A stretch of DNA of 64,000 nucleotides from an uncultured Paraprevotella sp. (GCA_910586505.1 CAJUGV010000004.1:124001-188000), one strand, 5' to 3'. Positions 33,059 through 42,155 are shown, numbered from the stretch's first letter. Translations and numbers: made by a program. Notes: a model not told the origin generated them from the sequence alone.

Positions 33059-34144
33059 CTATTTGATAAGTTTTTCTTTCAAGGCTTGTAATACTTCTTC
33101 CGGAGCGGGTACGACGCCGCCCATCCGACCGTAGTGGGCAACCGGCGTCCTTCCGTTGGTGGCCAGCAGTATATCTTCTACCATCTGTCCGGCGTTGATT
33201 TCAAAGCTCAGGATGCCTTTTACCTGACGGCTCAGACGGGCTATTTCACCGGATGGGAAAGGCCATAGGGTAATGGGGCGTAGCAGACCGACCCGAAGGC
33301 CGTCCTGGCGGCACATTTCTATGACTTTTTGTCCGATGCGTGCGGCTGAACCGAATGCAACGATGAGATATTCCGCATCTTCACATAGGATGGATTCGAA
33401 GCGGACTTCCTTTTGCTTGATTATATTATATTTATTTTGCAGATGAATATTCTTCTGTTCCATGCTCATGCAATCAAGATCAAGCGAGGTCAGTATATTA
33501 GGTTGCCGGTCTTTGCTCTTTCCTGTGGTAGCCCAAGGGTATTCGCGACGTATTTCTTCTTCCGTGCGGCGTGGTTTGAAAGGCGGAAGTATAAGTTTCT
33601 CCATCATTTGTCCGATGATGCCGTCGCTCAGGATTATGACGGGGTTGCGGTATTTGAATGAGAGTTCAAAAGCATCATTTACAAAGTCTGCCATTTCCTG
33701 TACGGAAGCAGGAGCCAGTACGATGACATTATAGTCACCGTTGCCTCCTCCTCGCGTGGCTTGAAAATAGTCGGACTGACTGGGCTGAATGGTGCCTAAT
33801 CCGGGACCTCCCCGCTGTACATTGACTATTAATCCCGGTATCTCAGCTCCAGCCATATAGGCTATCCCTTCTTGCATAAGTGCCACGCCGGGGCTTGAAG
33901 ATGAAGTCATACTGCGTTTTCCAGCCGCTCCGGCTCCGTATACCATGTTGATAGACGCAACTTCGCTCTCGGCCTGTAATACGACCATGCCGGTGGTTTC
34001 CCACGGCTTTTCTGCAGCCAATGTTTCTAAAATTTCCGACTGAGGGGTAATGGGATAACCGAAATACCCGTCACATCCGCAACGTATTGCTGCATGTGCA
34101 ATGGCTTCGTTGCCTTTCATTAATACCACTTCCTTATCTGCCAT
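33059..34144 (-). CDS. vorB: 2-oxoacid:ferredoxin oxidoreductase, alpha subunit (VorB), 361 aa
   Basis: Alpha subunit carrying the pyrimidine-binding and transketolase-like C-terminal domains. Diagnostic sequence: GNEAIAHAAIRCGCDGYFGYPITPQSEILE at residues 9-38, then GAAGKRSMTSSSSPG and NVQRGGPGLGTIQPSQSD. Usually annotated as 3-methyl-2-oxobutanoate dehydrogenase subunit VorB. It starts 3 bases after the ferredoxin gene. Oxygen-sensitive reaction expected; electrons go to the 2[4Fe-4S] subunit. Confidence 0.94.
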   Translation of the reverse strand: MADKEVVLMKGNEAIAHAAIRCGCDGYFGYPITPQSEILETLAAEKPWETTGMVVLQAESEVASINMVYGAGAAGKRSMTSSSSPGVALMQEGIAYMAGAEIPGLIVNVQRGGPGLGTIQPSQSDYFQATRGGGNGDYNVIVLAPASVQEMADFVNDAFELSFKYRNPVIILSDGIIGQMMEKLILPPFKPRRTEEEIRREYPWATTGKSKDRQPNILTSLDLDCMSMEQKNIHLQNKYNIIKQKEVRFESILCEDAEYLIVAFGSAARIGQKVIEMCRQDGLRVGLLRPITLWPFPSGEIARLSRQVKGILSFEINAGQMVEDILLATNGRTPVAHYGRMGGVVPAPEEVLQALKEKLIK

Positions 34145-34147
34145 AGC

Positions 34148-34387
34148 TTATTCCTCTTTCATTTTATATACTGTGATACATCCATCAGGGCATACAATCG
34201 CGCATGAGGCGCAGCCATTGCATATATTCTGACGGGTTTGTGCTGCAAAATGATATCCTTTTTTGTTCACTTCTTTTTCCGTAAGTGATATAATATGGAG
34301 TGGACAAGCTACACTGCAAAGGTTGCATCCCTTGCAGCGTTCGCGATCTATTACTATTGCTCCTTGATATTTTCCCATAAATTTCAA
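34148..34387 (-). CDS. 2[4Fe-4S] ferredoxin-like subunit, 79 aa
   Basis: Two cluster-binding motifs are complete: CKGCNLCSVACP (about residue 19) and CNGCASCAIVCP (about residue 57). It is the delta subunit that accepts electrons in the 2-oxoacid:ferredoxin oxidoreductase complex. It is cytoplasmic and lies 21 bases after the TPR gene. Confidence 0.95.
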   Translation of the reverse strand: MKFMGKYQGAIVIDRERCKGCNLCSVACPLHIISLTEKEVNKKGYHFAAQTRQNICNGCASCAIVCPDGCITVYKMKEE

Positions 34388-34408
34388 AATACTAAAAAAA
34401 ACTGCTTG

Positions 34409-34684
34409 TTACGGGTTATAATAATCCTTATGATAATATTCCATAATGTTCATCAGCATTAAGTGGGCTTCGGCTGCAGGGCTGTCCGGATTGATCGTCT
34501 CGGCCTCTGTATAACAGTTCAGGGCCTGGGAAAAATCTCCTTTTTTTCGGTATGCGTTGCCAAGGAGGTAATATGCCCGGTCGTCCGGATGTGCAGAATG
34601 TCGAATCCAATGACGCAACATTAGAATTACCTCATCAATACGCCCGTTTTGGAGCCTCTTTTCAATTTCATCTAAAGTTTCCAT
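34409..34684 (-). CDS. TPR-repeat protein, 91 aa
   Basis: A short helical protein with about two tetratricopeptide repeats (AYYLLGNAYRKKGDFSQALNCYTEAETINP at about residues 37-66). It is probably a protein-binding scaffold. The ATG at 34684 is preferred to 34699 because the -7 box is at 34708-34715. First gene of the oxidoreductase operon, which suggests a role with that complex (inference). Confidence 0.82.
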   Translation of the reverse strand: METLDEIEKRLQNGRIDEVILMLRHWIRHSAHPDDRAYYLLGNAYRKKGDFSQALNCYTEAETINPDSPAAEAHLMLMNIMEYYHKDYYNP

Positions 34685-34707
34685 TTTGCTGATGTTCACT
34701 GTTCAGA

Positions 34708-34715
34708 CAAAGATA
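34708..34715 (-). promoter_or_regulatory. -7 box TATCTTTG, promoter of the oxidoreductase operon
   Basis: It matches TAnnTTTG on the minus strand, 23 bases from the ATG at 34684. Confidence 0.6.
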
Positions 34716-34992
34716 ATCCATAATTATGGAAAAAGCTAAGAAAGTTGCATTTAAAAATACTTTTAAACAATTAAAACAGTAATATAAACGTTAGTATTTA
34801 GTTTAAAGTATTGTTTTTCAGTAAGAACCGTATTTTAGTGTAAAAGTTTTATTTGAAACTTTTAAATCTCAAGAAACAGACTTTTTTTGCGCATTATTGT
34901 TCGTTCTGTGCTGTTTGGCAATATTTTGCACACAAGTCCTTTAACATGTGCAAAGCACGAAGGTACTTTGATTAGAATGCTTGTTTGAGTAT
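34716..34992. other. AT-rich intergenic stretch
   Basis: About 280 bases, poor in GC, between the oxidoreductase operon promoter and a terminator. A plus-strand TACTTTGA near 34963 resembles a -7 box and would give only a 50-60 base transcript ending at the terminator; I do not call an RNA from it. No gene is seen. Confidence 0.5.
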
Positions 34993-35034
34993 AAAAAACT
35001 CTCCGTTCCTATAGGAGAAACGGAGAGTTTTTTT
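34993..35034. terminator. Bidirectional terminator after the DUF4468 gene
   Basis: Perfect 11-bp stem AACTCTCCGTT (34997-35007) / AACGGAGAGTT (35019-35029), with A and T runs on both sides. Confidence 0.85.
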
Positions 35035-35051
35035 CATTTCTATTTATCTTC

Positions 35052-35666
35052 TTAATCAAGAAGTTTTGTAGCTTTGGGTTTCTCTACTGGCTGTTCAAAT
35101 GCATCACGCGCTCCGGTAAATATTTCCTCTACGCGGTCTACAGTTTTACGTCTGAATTTGGCTGATCCCCACAATAGCTTGTCTTGGGCTTTGTTGAGGG
35201 CATTTGTGTCGTTAATCCATTCCTCTGCGCGATAGGTACGTCCGTTGAAACCTTCCAAATCTTCTTCATAGTAGTAACTAATTTGGCCTAGTTTCATCAT
35301 GCATTTTCCGTCGAAACATTCCACACTGAGCCGATAGCGGAAACGTGTGCGGTCCAAAACAAGCGGTTTTTTCTTGAAAATCATCCATTCTTCAAAACGG
35401 GCCACCAAAATGCCGGTTTCTGCATCTTCCACGTTCATTTTAGTGCCTTTCATCTGACAGTCTTCTTTCATCAAATTGTGGAGGTAGGTTTTCATAACAT
35501 TGAAGATCTCCTGTTTGCTTTTCCCTTCTACGGCAAAAGTTTGTTGAAATAATACTTGTCCGTTTACTTCAGGTACGGCACCAACCAGATATTTGCTGTC
35601 ATCTTTTTTAGTTTTGGCGCAAACCAACATCGGTATGCATAACAGTAATAATAAAATTCGTCTCAT
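35052..35666 (-). CDS. Secreted DUF4468 protein, 204 aa
   Basis: Signal peptide residues 1-17 (RRILLLLLCIPMLVCA). The mature part contains a DUF4468 domain (VFQQTFAVEGKSKQEIF, then ILVARFEEWMIFKK near residue 90), a small alpha/beta fold common in Bacteroidota exported proteins. Function unknown. It is monocistronic, with a -7 box at 35693-35700 and a strong terminator after it. Confidence 0.85.
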   Translation of the reverse strand: MRRILLLLLCIPMLVCAKTKKDDSKYLVGAVPEVNGQVLFQQTFAVEGKSKQEIFNVMKTYLHNLMKEDCQMKGTKMNVEDAETGILVARFEEWMIFKKKPLVLDRTRFRYRLSVECFDGKCMMKLGQISYYYEEDLEGFNGRTYRAEEWINDTNALNKAQDKLLWGSAKFRRKTVDRVEEIFTGARDAFEQPVEKPKATKLLD

Positions 35667-35692
35667 GGCTTCAATCGTTTTTTAGTTCTGCG

Positions 35693-35700
35693 CAAATTTA
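35693..35700 (-). promoter_or_regulatory. -7 box TAAATTTG for the DUF4468 gene
   Basis: It matches TAnnTTTG on the minus strand, 26 bases from the ATG at 35666. Confidence 0.55.
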
Positions 35701-35758
35701 ATAAAAGAAAAACAATATAGGGCAGGCCTGAGTCTAGTTTTAGTCATTTTTGCACCTT

Positions 35759-36469
35759 TTATAGGATGTATTTGTTCAGATAGGCAGTAATCTCAAGTTT
35801 GTAGGAATCTGAAATCGTGATACGGGTTTTGCTAAATACAATTTGTCCTTTGTCGAGAGTCTTTATCTTGTTCATTTGTACAATGTAGGAACGATGAACC
35901 CTCATGAAGCGCGGTGACGGCAGATGCTCCTCCATGCTTTTCATGCTGTTCAGAGTGAGGATGGGATGCGTTTCGCCTTCCAGATATATTTTCAGATAAT
36001 CTTTCAGTCCTTCAATATAGAGGATGTTGTCGAGTTTGACTTGTATGAGTTTGTAGTCTGATTTTACATAGATAAAGTCATTTTCATCGGTTGTGTTTGT
36101 CCTGTACTTCATTTCAAACCATTCTAAAGCTTTGTGTGCTGCTTTGAGAAATTCATTGTAACATATGGGTTTGAGCAGATAGTCTAAAGCATTGGCCTTA
36201 AATCCATCTATTGCATATTGGTCAAAAGCGGTAGTGAAAACAATTCGGAGGTTGCGCGGAAGCATTTCGGACAGTTCCAGACCATTGAGGGTCGGCATTT
36301 GTATGTCCAGAAAAAGCAGGTCTATATCCTTTCCTTTAATATCCTCTACTACTGCTACCGCGCTATTGTATTTTCCACAAAGTTCAAGAAAGGGTGTTTT
36401 ATTGATATAACTTTCTATTAGAGTTAAAGCCAGCGGCTCGTCGTCTACTATTGCGCATTTAAGAATCAT
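35759..36469 (-). CDS. LytTR-family response regulator, 236 aa
   Basis: Receiver domain at residues 1-120, with phosphoacceptor D55 in LLFLDIQMP, acidic pair D9/D10 and the conserved Lys in LLKPICYNEF. A LytTR DNA-binding domain covers about residues 135-236 (IYVKSDYKLIQVKLDNILYIEG, FMRVHRSYIVQMNKI). Its start overlaps the sensor kinase stop by 4 bases. Last gene of the efflux operon, so it probably controls that operon's own transcription. Confidence 0.92.
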   Translation of the reverse strand: MILKCAIVDDEPLALTLIESYINKTPFLELCGKYNSAVAVVEDIKGKDIDLLFLDIQMPTLNGLELSEMLPRNLRIVFTTAFDQYAIDGFKANALDYLLKPICYNEFLKAAHKALEWFEMKYRTNTTDENDFIYVKSDYKLIQVKLDNILYIEGLKDYLKIYLEGETHPILTLNSMKSMEEHLPSPRFMRVHRSYIVQMNKIKTLDKGQIVFSKTRITISDSYKLEITAYLNKYIL

Positions 36470-37539
36470 TGAGAATCGATGTTTATAGTGAGTACTGAGG
36501 AATAGACTGTATTATCATTTTTGCAACCTTTGTTCCATTGGTAATTATCTTTATAAAGCATATCCAGTCGCTTTTGTACCAATTCGAGACCAATACCGCT
36601 TCCACTGATATCATTTATTTGTTTTGGAAAGTATGAATTCTCTATAGAACATGTCAGAGTCTTTGGGGTCGGACAGTAAAAGGTGATGTGGATGAAACTT
36701 GGATGGACAGGGCTGATGCCATGTTTGAATGCATTTTCGAATAAAGAGATGAATATAAGAGGAGCTACTCTTATATGATTACTCATTGGGATGTTAATGT
36801 GAAATTGTATGTCCACATCGTTGGATAACCGTATTCTCATAAGTTCCACATAGTTTTTTAAAAACTCAAGTTCTCTGTTAAGCGGAATGAAATTCTGATT
36901 GTTGTCGTAGAGGAGATGGCGTAGTAAACGGCTAAGATCAAGAACGGCCTGTTGCGCTTTATTCTTGTCAAACGCTATGAGGGCATAGATATTGTTTAGG
37001 GTGTTCAGAAGGAAATGAGGATTAATCTGATTATGTAATATCTTCAGTTCTGCTTCTATTCTTTTTAATTCAGCTTTTTGTAATCCCAGTTCGGCTACAT
37101 GCCATTTCTGACTCATACGGATGGTTGCAGCCAGTGCGGCAATTAATCCGAATAAAATAAAGTCACGTAACCGGAATAAGAAGAATCCTATAAGCCGTAT
37201 ACCGGTTTTGGGGTGTGGGGGAGTAATTCGTAAAAATGCGTTTCCGAATTCGAACCAAAAATGAGTGAAGAATAGCATGGCAATGCAAAGTGCTATATTA
37301 TATAAGATATAGGCTTTGTCTTTCTTTTTAAACAGTAAACATGGAACGAGACATGTATAATTAAGATAGAAAACTATTGCCATGGCTAATGGAGGACCGG
37401 CCATACGGAATATTTCTTCACGACAAGGGTGTTCGTCTGTTCGTCCGATGAGCATTGGAGGAAGACAGAAAAGAAATATCCATGCCAGTAAATGTATGAA
37501 CAATTCCTGTGAGTTTTTATAATTGAAGATGCTCTTCAT
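36466..37539 (-). CDS. LytS/YehU-type sensor histidine kinase, 357 aa
   Basis: Four hydrophobic segments in residues 12-140 make a membrane sensor without a large periplasmic domain. A coiled stretch (QKAELKRIEAELKILHNQ) is followed by the His_kinase motif INPHFLLNTLNNIYALI, with phosphoacceptor H175. The ATPase domain shows PLIFISLFENAFKHG (N box) and GSGIGLELVQKRLDMLY (G box). It pairs with the LytTR regulator. The stimulus is unknown; sensing of the pump substrate or membrane stress is plausible. Confidence 0.92.
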   Translation of the reverse strand: MKSIFNYKNSQELFIHLLAWIFLFCLPPMLIGRTDEHPCREEIFRMAGPPLAMAIVFYLNYTCLVPCLLFKKKDKAYILYNIALCIAMLFFTHFWFEFGNAFLRITPPHPKTGIRLIGFFLFRLRDFILFGLIAALAATIRMSQKWHVAELGLQKAELKRIEAELKILHNQINPHFLLNTLNNIYALIAFDKNKAQQAVLDLSRLLRHLLYDNNQNFIPLNRELEFLKNYVELMRIRLSNDVDIQFHINIPMSNHIRVAPLIFISLFENAFKHGISPVHPSFIHITFYCPTPKTLTCSIENSYFPKQINDISGSGIGLELVQKRLDMLYKDNYQWNKGCKNDNTVYSSVLTINIDSQ

Positions 37540-37546
37540 AATTTGT

Positions 37547-38785
37547 CTATTCGTATCTTATGGCTTCAATGGGATCCATGTTGGCAGCTTTCTTGGCCGG
37601 GTACCAACCGAAGAATATACCTATGAAAGTACAGACACCGAAACTCATTGCAATGCTCCACCATTGGATAAGGATGGGCATGTTTGCGGCAAAATTGATG
37701 GCGTATGCAACGCCTATTCCTAATATAACCCCTATAATGCCGCCTGCGATGCTTAGAATAGCTGCTTCTATAAGGAACTGACTCAGAATGTCAATACCAC
37801 GTGCTCCCACGGACATGCGGAGGCCTATTTCTTTAGTTCGCTCTGTGACGGATACATACATGATGTTCATGATACCAATACCTCCTACAATCAGTGAAAT
37901 GCCAGCTACACTACCCAAAAGAATGGTTAGCAAATCCATGGTGGAGTTCATCATAGTCGAAATCTCTTCTTGACTTCGAATGGTAAAATCATCTGCATCA
38001 GCTTCCATGGATTCTGTTTCTTCTTTTAGTTTGTGATTTTTGCGTAAGATTGCGGTTATTTCTTCAATGGCCATATCTGTTGCAGATTCCGTGATGGCTG
38101 AGCAGTTAATACCCTGAAGATAAGTGACAGCTAAAATACGTTTCATTACTGTAGTGTAGGGAGCCAGCACAATATCATCCTGATCCATGCCCCATGAGTT
38201 GTAACCTTTTGACCTTAGGACGCCCGTCACACGGAATGGTATGGAGTTAAACCTGACTACTCTTCCTATAGGGCTGCTTCCGTCTGGGAACAGATTGTTT
38301 GCTACAGTTTTTCCTAATACACATACCTTAGCTGCTGTTTTAATATCCTGTTCCGTAAAGAATTCTCCGTCTTCAATTTTGCGTTGCTGGATGGTGAGAT
38401 AATCTTCATTAACTCCATATATACTGGATGGCGTGTTGTTGTTACCATAGATGAATTGCCCGCCACTGTTTACTGATGGGCTGATGGCTACCAGATATTT
38501 TGCTTCATCACGTATGTTCTCGTAATCTTCCAATTTTAAAGTTTGCATCTCATCGGCGTCTTTTCTTACGCCCCCACGCATGTCTGCTCCTGGGTGTATC
38601 ATAATCATGTTTGAACCCATTTCAGAAATCTGTTTTCTGATACTGCGTTTCGAACCTTGTCCGATGGCCAGCATGGCTATCACAGAAGCTACACCTATGA
38701 TGATACCGAGGGCTGTCAGGAATGACCGTAGTTTGTTGGAAGCAATGGCTTTAAGAGCAATTTTAAAGAGATTAGTCGTATTCAT
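37547..38785 (-). CDS. MacB-type ABC transporter permease, 412 aa
   Basis: Inner-membrane subunit with MacB_PCD and FtsX domains. TM1 is at about residues 18-40 (KLRSFLTALGIIIGVASVIAMLAIG), with a large periplasmic domain 45-285, then three TM segments in 290-400 (SVTERTKEIGLRMSVGARG and SFGVCTFIGIFFGWYPAKKAANMDP are diagnostic). In E. coli MacB the ATPase is fused to this part; here it is the separate gene upstream. Function: efflux or mechanotransmission with the adaptor and TolC-like genes of the same operon. Confidence 0.92.
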   Translation of the reverse strand: MNTTNLFKIALKAIASNKLRSFLTALGIIIGVASVIAMLAIGQGSKRSIRKQISEMGSNMIMIHPGADMRGGVRKDADEMQTLKLEDYENIRDEAKYLVAISPSVNSGGQFIYGNNNTPSSIYGVNEDYLTIQQRKIEDGEFFTEQDIKTAAKVCVLGKTVANNLFPDGSSPIGRVVRFNSIPFRVTGVLRSKGYNSWGMDQDDIVLAPYTTVMKRILAVTYLQGINCSAITESATDMAIEEITAILRKNHKLKEETESMEADADDFTIRSQEEISTMMNSTMDLLTILLGSVAGISLIVGGIGIMNIMYVSVTERTKEIGLRMSVGARGIDILSQFLIEAAILSIAGGIIGVILGIGVAYAINFAANMPILIQWWSIAMSFGVCTFIGIFFGWYPAKKAANMDPIEAIRYE

Positions 38786-38798
38786 ACTTTCTGTTTGT

Positions 38799-39560
38799 TT
38801 AGTCTTCTAAAGGAAGAGGTAGTTGTGAAAGAGCTTCTGTTGCAGACAAGATGTTGACATTATGTTTGTCTTCGCGTATTAATCCATCCCGTAGTGTAAT
38901 GTTACGACTGCTATACTGAGCTATTTCAGGATTATGTGTAACAAAAATAATAGTGCGGCCCATGGAATGAAGTTTTTGAAACAGGACTAGTATTTCGAAA
39001 GATGTTCTTGTATCCAAGTTTCCAGTTGCTTCATCAGCTAACAGAACGGCAGGATCGTTGACTAAGGCTCGTGCTATAGCTACGCGCTGCATTTGGCCTC
39101 CCGACATTTGGTTTGATTTATGGTAGAGACGATTTCCCAGTCCAACCATTTCTAGTGATCTGATAGCACGTTCTTTTCTTTCTTTTGCTGATATGGATGG
39201 ATTGTACATGAGAGGAAGTTCTACGTTTTCTACAGCAGTCGTTTTGGGGAGTAAATTATAATTCTGAAATACAAATCCAATTTTTCTGTTTCTCAGTACC
39301 GCTCGCTCGCTTCGCTTCATTGTTCGTACACTTATACCATCTAAAATATACTCTCCAGAGGTTGGTGTATCCAGACATCCCAGTTGATTGAGCAATGTAG
39401 ACTTGCCGGAACCTGAAGTTCCCATGATTGTGACAAATTCTCCTTCGCAGATTTTGAAAGATACATTTCTTAATGCATGTACGACTTCGTTGCCTACGAT
39501 GAATTTTCGTTTTACATTTTGTAGTTCAATGACTATTTTTTTAGGTAGATGATTCTCCAT
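38799..39560 (-). CDS. MacB-type ABC transporter ATP-binding protein, 253 aa
   Basis: Cytoplasmic ATPase of the LolD/MacB group. Walker A is MGTSGSGKSTLLN (about residue 46), the Q loop is GFVFQNYNLLP, the signature is MSGGQMQRVAIARAL, Walker B is VLLADEATGNLD, and the switch is VTHNPEIA. It lies 13 bases upstream of the permease. Together they form a split MacB. Confidence 0.93.
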   Translation of the reverse strand: MENHLPKKIVIELQNVKRKFIVGNEVVHALRNVSFKICEGEFVTIMGTSGSGKSTLLNQLGCLDTPTSGEYILDGISVRTMKRSERAVLRNRKIGFVFQNYNLLPKTTAVENVELPLMYNPSISAKERKERAIRSLEMVGLGNRLYHKSNQMSGGQMQRVAIARALVNDPAVLLADEATGNLDTRTSFEILVLFQKLHSMGRTIIFVTHNPEIAQYSSRNITLRDGLIREDKHNVNILSATEALSQLPLPLED

Positions 39561-39585
39561 GATGATACCTTGTTTGGGGACATGG

Positions 39586-40752
39586 TTATTTTTTCTCTTT
39601 TCTTTTAGGATGAGGCATGAAAGGATTGCTCTCTTTTTCTTGCGACGTTTCAGGGGTATTGAGTTCTGTGATAGACAATACGACCTGCGTTCCTTCTTTG
39701 ATACCTTCTAATATTTCGGTTCGTATTCCGTCTGTTGCGCCAATTTTAACATTATGAGCGGTTAAGGTATTTCCTTTGCGTGTCCATAGTTTATTTTTAC
39801 CATTTGTATCTATAATCTTATATGTTTTGCTTAAAATTTCATATGTGGGAGTGAAACGCAAAGCTTTGGATTTTACACTTAATACATTCGTTCGCTCTAA
39901 AGTGTTAACTGAGACGTTGGCCGTCAGGCCAGGTTTAAGTTTGAGATTGTTGTTTGGTGCAGAGATTACAACTTCGTAAGTGATAACATTATCGGTTTCT
40001 GTCGCTTCTTGCCTTACTTGTGTTACTTTTCCGTGAAATATATCATTGGGATAGGCGTCAACGGTAAACGATACATTTTGTCCTTCCTTTACACTGCCGA
40101 TATCAGCTTCGTCAATGTCTGCAATTACGCGCATGTCGGTCAGGTCTTTGGCAATGGTAAAAAGTTTCGGAGTTTCGAAACTGGCGGCTACTGTTTGTCC
40201 TTCTTCTACCTCCTTGCTTAAAACAATTCCATCTATGGGGGAGGTTATGGTGGCATAGCCGATATTTGTTTCTGCTTTTCTGGCGTTTTCCTTTGTACTG
40301 TTGTAAGTCTCTACAGCTTTTCTGTAATCAAGAAATGCAATTTCATATTCATTTCTGCTTATAAGGCCTTTTTCATGTAGTGTTTTGTAGCGTTTGTAGT
40401 TGGCTGTTTGGTAGTCCAGCTCACTTTTAGCACTGGCTAGGTTGGCACGTGCACTATTTAATTCACTGGAGAGAGACGTTTTGTCTAGTTCTGCAATTAT
40501 CTGTCCTTTTTTTACTATACTATTATAATCAACATATATTTTACTAATGATACCAGATACTTGCGTACCGACTTCAACTTTGGTTACAGGTTCTATCGTA
40601 CCTGTGGCGGTGACACTATTGCGAATAGTATCTAAACGAATATCTGTAAATTCAAACTCGGTCGGTATGTTTTTCTTGGGCCATGTCTGTTTGATGATGA
40701 ATGCTGAAGTTATCGCGACAGTAGCAATGATAATGATATTCTTCTTTTTCAT
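39586..40752 (-). CDS. Periplasmic adaptor (MacA/HlyD-like), 388 aa
   Basis: Membrane-fusion protein. N-terminal membrane anchor at residues 5-22 (IIIIATVAITSAFII), then the lipoyl-like part (VTKVEVGTQVSGIISKIYVDYNSIVKKGQIIAELD), a coiled-coil hairpin about residues 95-160, and the returning barrel (ATITSPIDGIVLSKEVEEGQTV). The C-terminal tail is charged. It links the MacB-type pair to the TolC-like protein. Confidence 0.92.
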   Translation of the reverse strand: MKKKNIIIIATVAITSAFIIKQTWPKKNIPTEFEFTDIRLDTIRNSVTATGTIEPVTKVEVGTQVSGIISKIYVDYNSIVKKGQIIAELDKTSLSSELNSARANLASAKSELDYQTANYKRYKTLHEKGLISRNEYEIAFLDYRKAVETYNSTKENARKAETNIGYATITSPIDGIVLSKEVEEGQTVAASFETPKLFTIAKDLTDMRVIADIDEADIGSVKEGQNVSFTVDAYPNDIFHGKVTQVRQEATETDNVITYEVVISAPNNNLKLKPGLTANVSVNTLERTNVLSVKSKALRFTPTYEILSKTYKIIDTNGKNKLWTRKGNTLTAHNVKIGATDGIRTEILEGIKEGTQVVLSITELNTPETSQEKESNPFMPHPKRKEKK

Positions 40753-40774
40753 ATGGAATATATTGTATTATTTA

Positions 40775-42124
40775 TTAAAGGTTTATATTTTCACCTTGAT
40801 AAAATTTGAGGAGTTGGATATGAAGGAGGGTATTGTATTTGCTTTGGAGGCAGTCTTGTTGTGCATTAATTAATTCGTCTCTTCCGTTCATGAGTTCCAC
40901 TATATTTTTTAGTCCGTTATTGAACTGTTCGTTTAATAATTCATAACTGATTTGTGCACTTTTAAGTTTGGCGCGTGCTGCTACGTATTTTTGTTGATTG
41001 TTGTGTGCATTGAGCCAATATTCTTCAATGGTGCTGTATAGTTCTTTTTTCTGTGCCTGTAGTTGCAATTCGCTCTTCATCTTATTTAATCTGGCTTTTC
41101 TTACATTAGTTTTATTTCTTTTGTTGTCAAAGATGGGAATAGAAAAAGTTACACCAGCAGAGGCATTCAAATTTCTGTGCATTTGTTCTTTTGTTTGCTC
41201 ATTGCTTCCGGAATAATGACTGTCGCCAATACCTGCATTCAATGAAATTGATGGGAAGTAACCGGCTTTTGCTATATCAATTTCTAAATCGGCAGCATCA
41301 ATGCTTATTTTGCTACTTTGGATCTCCGGGCGATGCTTCAAAGCTGTTTGGTATACTTCGTTAACTGTAGGAATAAGCAGCATAGATGTATCGTTTGTTT
41401 GGCTGATGTCCGCAATGTCGAAGTCCTCATATTCCGTTATCTTTAGTAAATCCTTGAGTTGTCGTTTGTAATTGTCTATTTGGGTTTGTGTCGCGACGCA
41501 GTCGTATTGAGATGAAGCATTTTGTGATTCAAGTTGAGCTAACTCAGCTTTAGAGAAAAGTCCTTCATTATACATTTCTAGTCCACGTAAAGACTGTTTC
41601 TGTGCAGTTTTTTGTATCGCTTTATTTGCGACTAGTATATCCTTTGAATATAGGATCTGTATATATAATTGTGTGATTTGTTCTTGGATACTGTTGGCCG
41701 TAGTTCGGGTAATCAGTGTGGATATCTGATTTTGTAGTTTCTGTGCTTTGATATTCTTCCTGTTAACTCCTCCATCCCATACTGTCCATGAAGCATTAAG
41801 CCCATAGTTTCCATTTTCTGTTAATTTATTGTACGATTTGTTAGCTATTCCATTAGTAACTATGCTGGTTTCCGTTTTTTGTAGTGGGCGGTAATCAATA
41901 GTTTGTGTTGTACTAAAAGATAGGGATGGGAGCAGATTGGCTTTCTTTTGGGAAAGGTCTGTAATTCCTTCTTCTTCAGTTATTTTGTTTTGCCTTAGCT
42001 GAATGTTATGTACTATAGCATAGTCAATGCACTTTTGTAAAGTCCATTTTTCTATTTCTTGTCCTGAGATGGATAATGTATGAAATAGACAGATAACATA
42101 CATTAAATAATTTTTATAATTCAT
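40775..42124 (-). CDS. TolC-family outer-membrane efflux protein, 449 aa
   Basis: Signal peptide at about residues 1-21 (LMYVICLFHTLSISGQ). Two repeated outer-membrane-efflux-protein halves with long coiled-coil helices (about residues 30-220 and 240-440), including IQEQITQLYIQILYSKDILVANKAIQ. First gene of a six-gene operon: TolC-like, adaptor, ATPase, permease, sensor kinase, regulator. Exported substrate unknown. Its -7 box lies at 42148-42155. Confidence 0.92.
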   Translation of the reverse strand: MNYKNYLMYVICLFHTLSISGQEIEKWTLQKCIDYAIVHNIQLRQNKITEEEGITDLSQKKANLLPSLSFSTTQTIDYRPLQKTETSIVTNGIANKSYNKLTENGNYGLNASWTVWDGGVNRKNIKAQKLQNQISTLITRTTANSIQEQITQLYIQILYSKDILVANKAIQKTAQKQSLRGLEMYNEGLFSKAELAQLESQNASSQYDCVATQTQIDNYKRQLKDLLKITEYEDFDIADISQTNDTSMLLIPTVNEVYQTALKHRPEIQSSKISIDAADLEIDIAKAGYFPSISLNAGIGDSHYSGSNEQTKEQMHRNLNASAGVTFSIPIFDNKRNKTNVRKARLNKMKSELQLQAQKKELYSTIEEYWLNAHNNQQKYVAARAKLKSAQISYELLNEQFNNGLKNIVELMNGRDELINAQQDCLQSKYNTLLHIQLLKFYQGENINL

Positions 42125-42147
42125 GAATGTATTTTTTATTTGAGTAG

Positions 42148-42155
42148 CAAAATTA
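42148..42155 (-). promoter_or_regulatory. -7 box TAATTTTG, promoter of the efflux operon
   Basis: It matches TAnnTTTG on the minus strand, 23 bases from the TolC-like start codon. A LytTR-binding site would be expected upstream, but I do not see a clear direct repeat. Confidence 0.6.

Noticed and set aside
34963..35030. Possible 50-60 base plus-strand small RNA ending at the bidirectional terminator
   Set aside because: The -7-like TACTTTGA is the only support and the transcript would be mostly the terminator hairpin itself.
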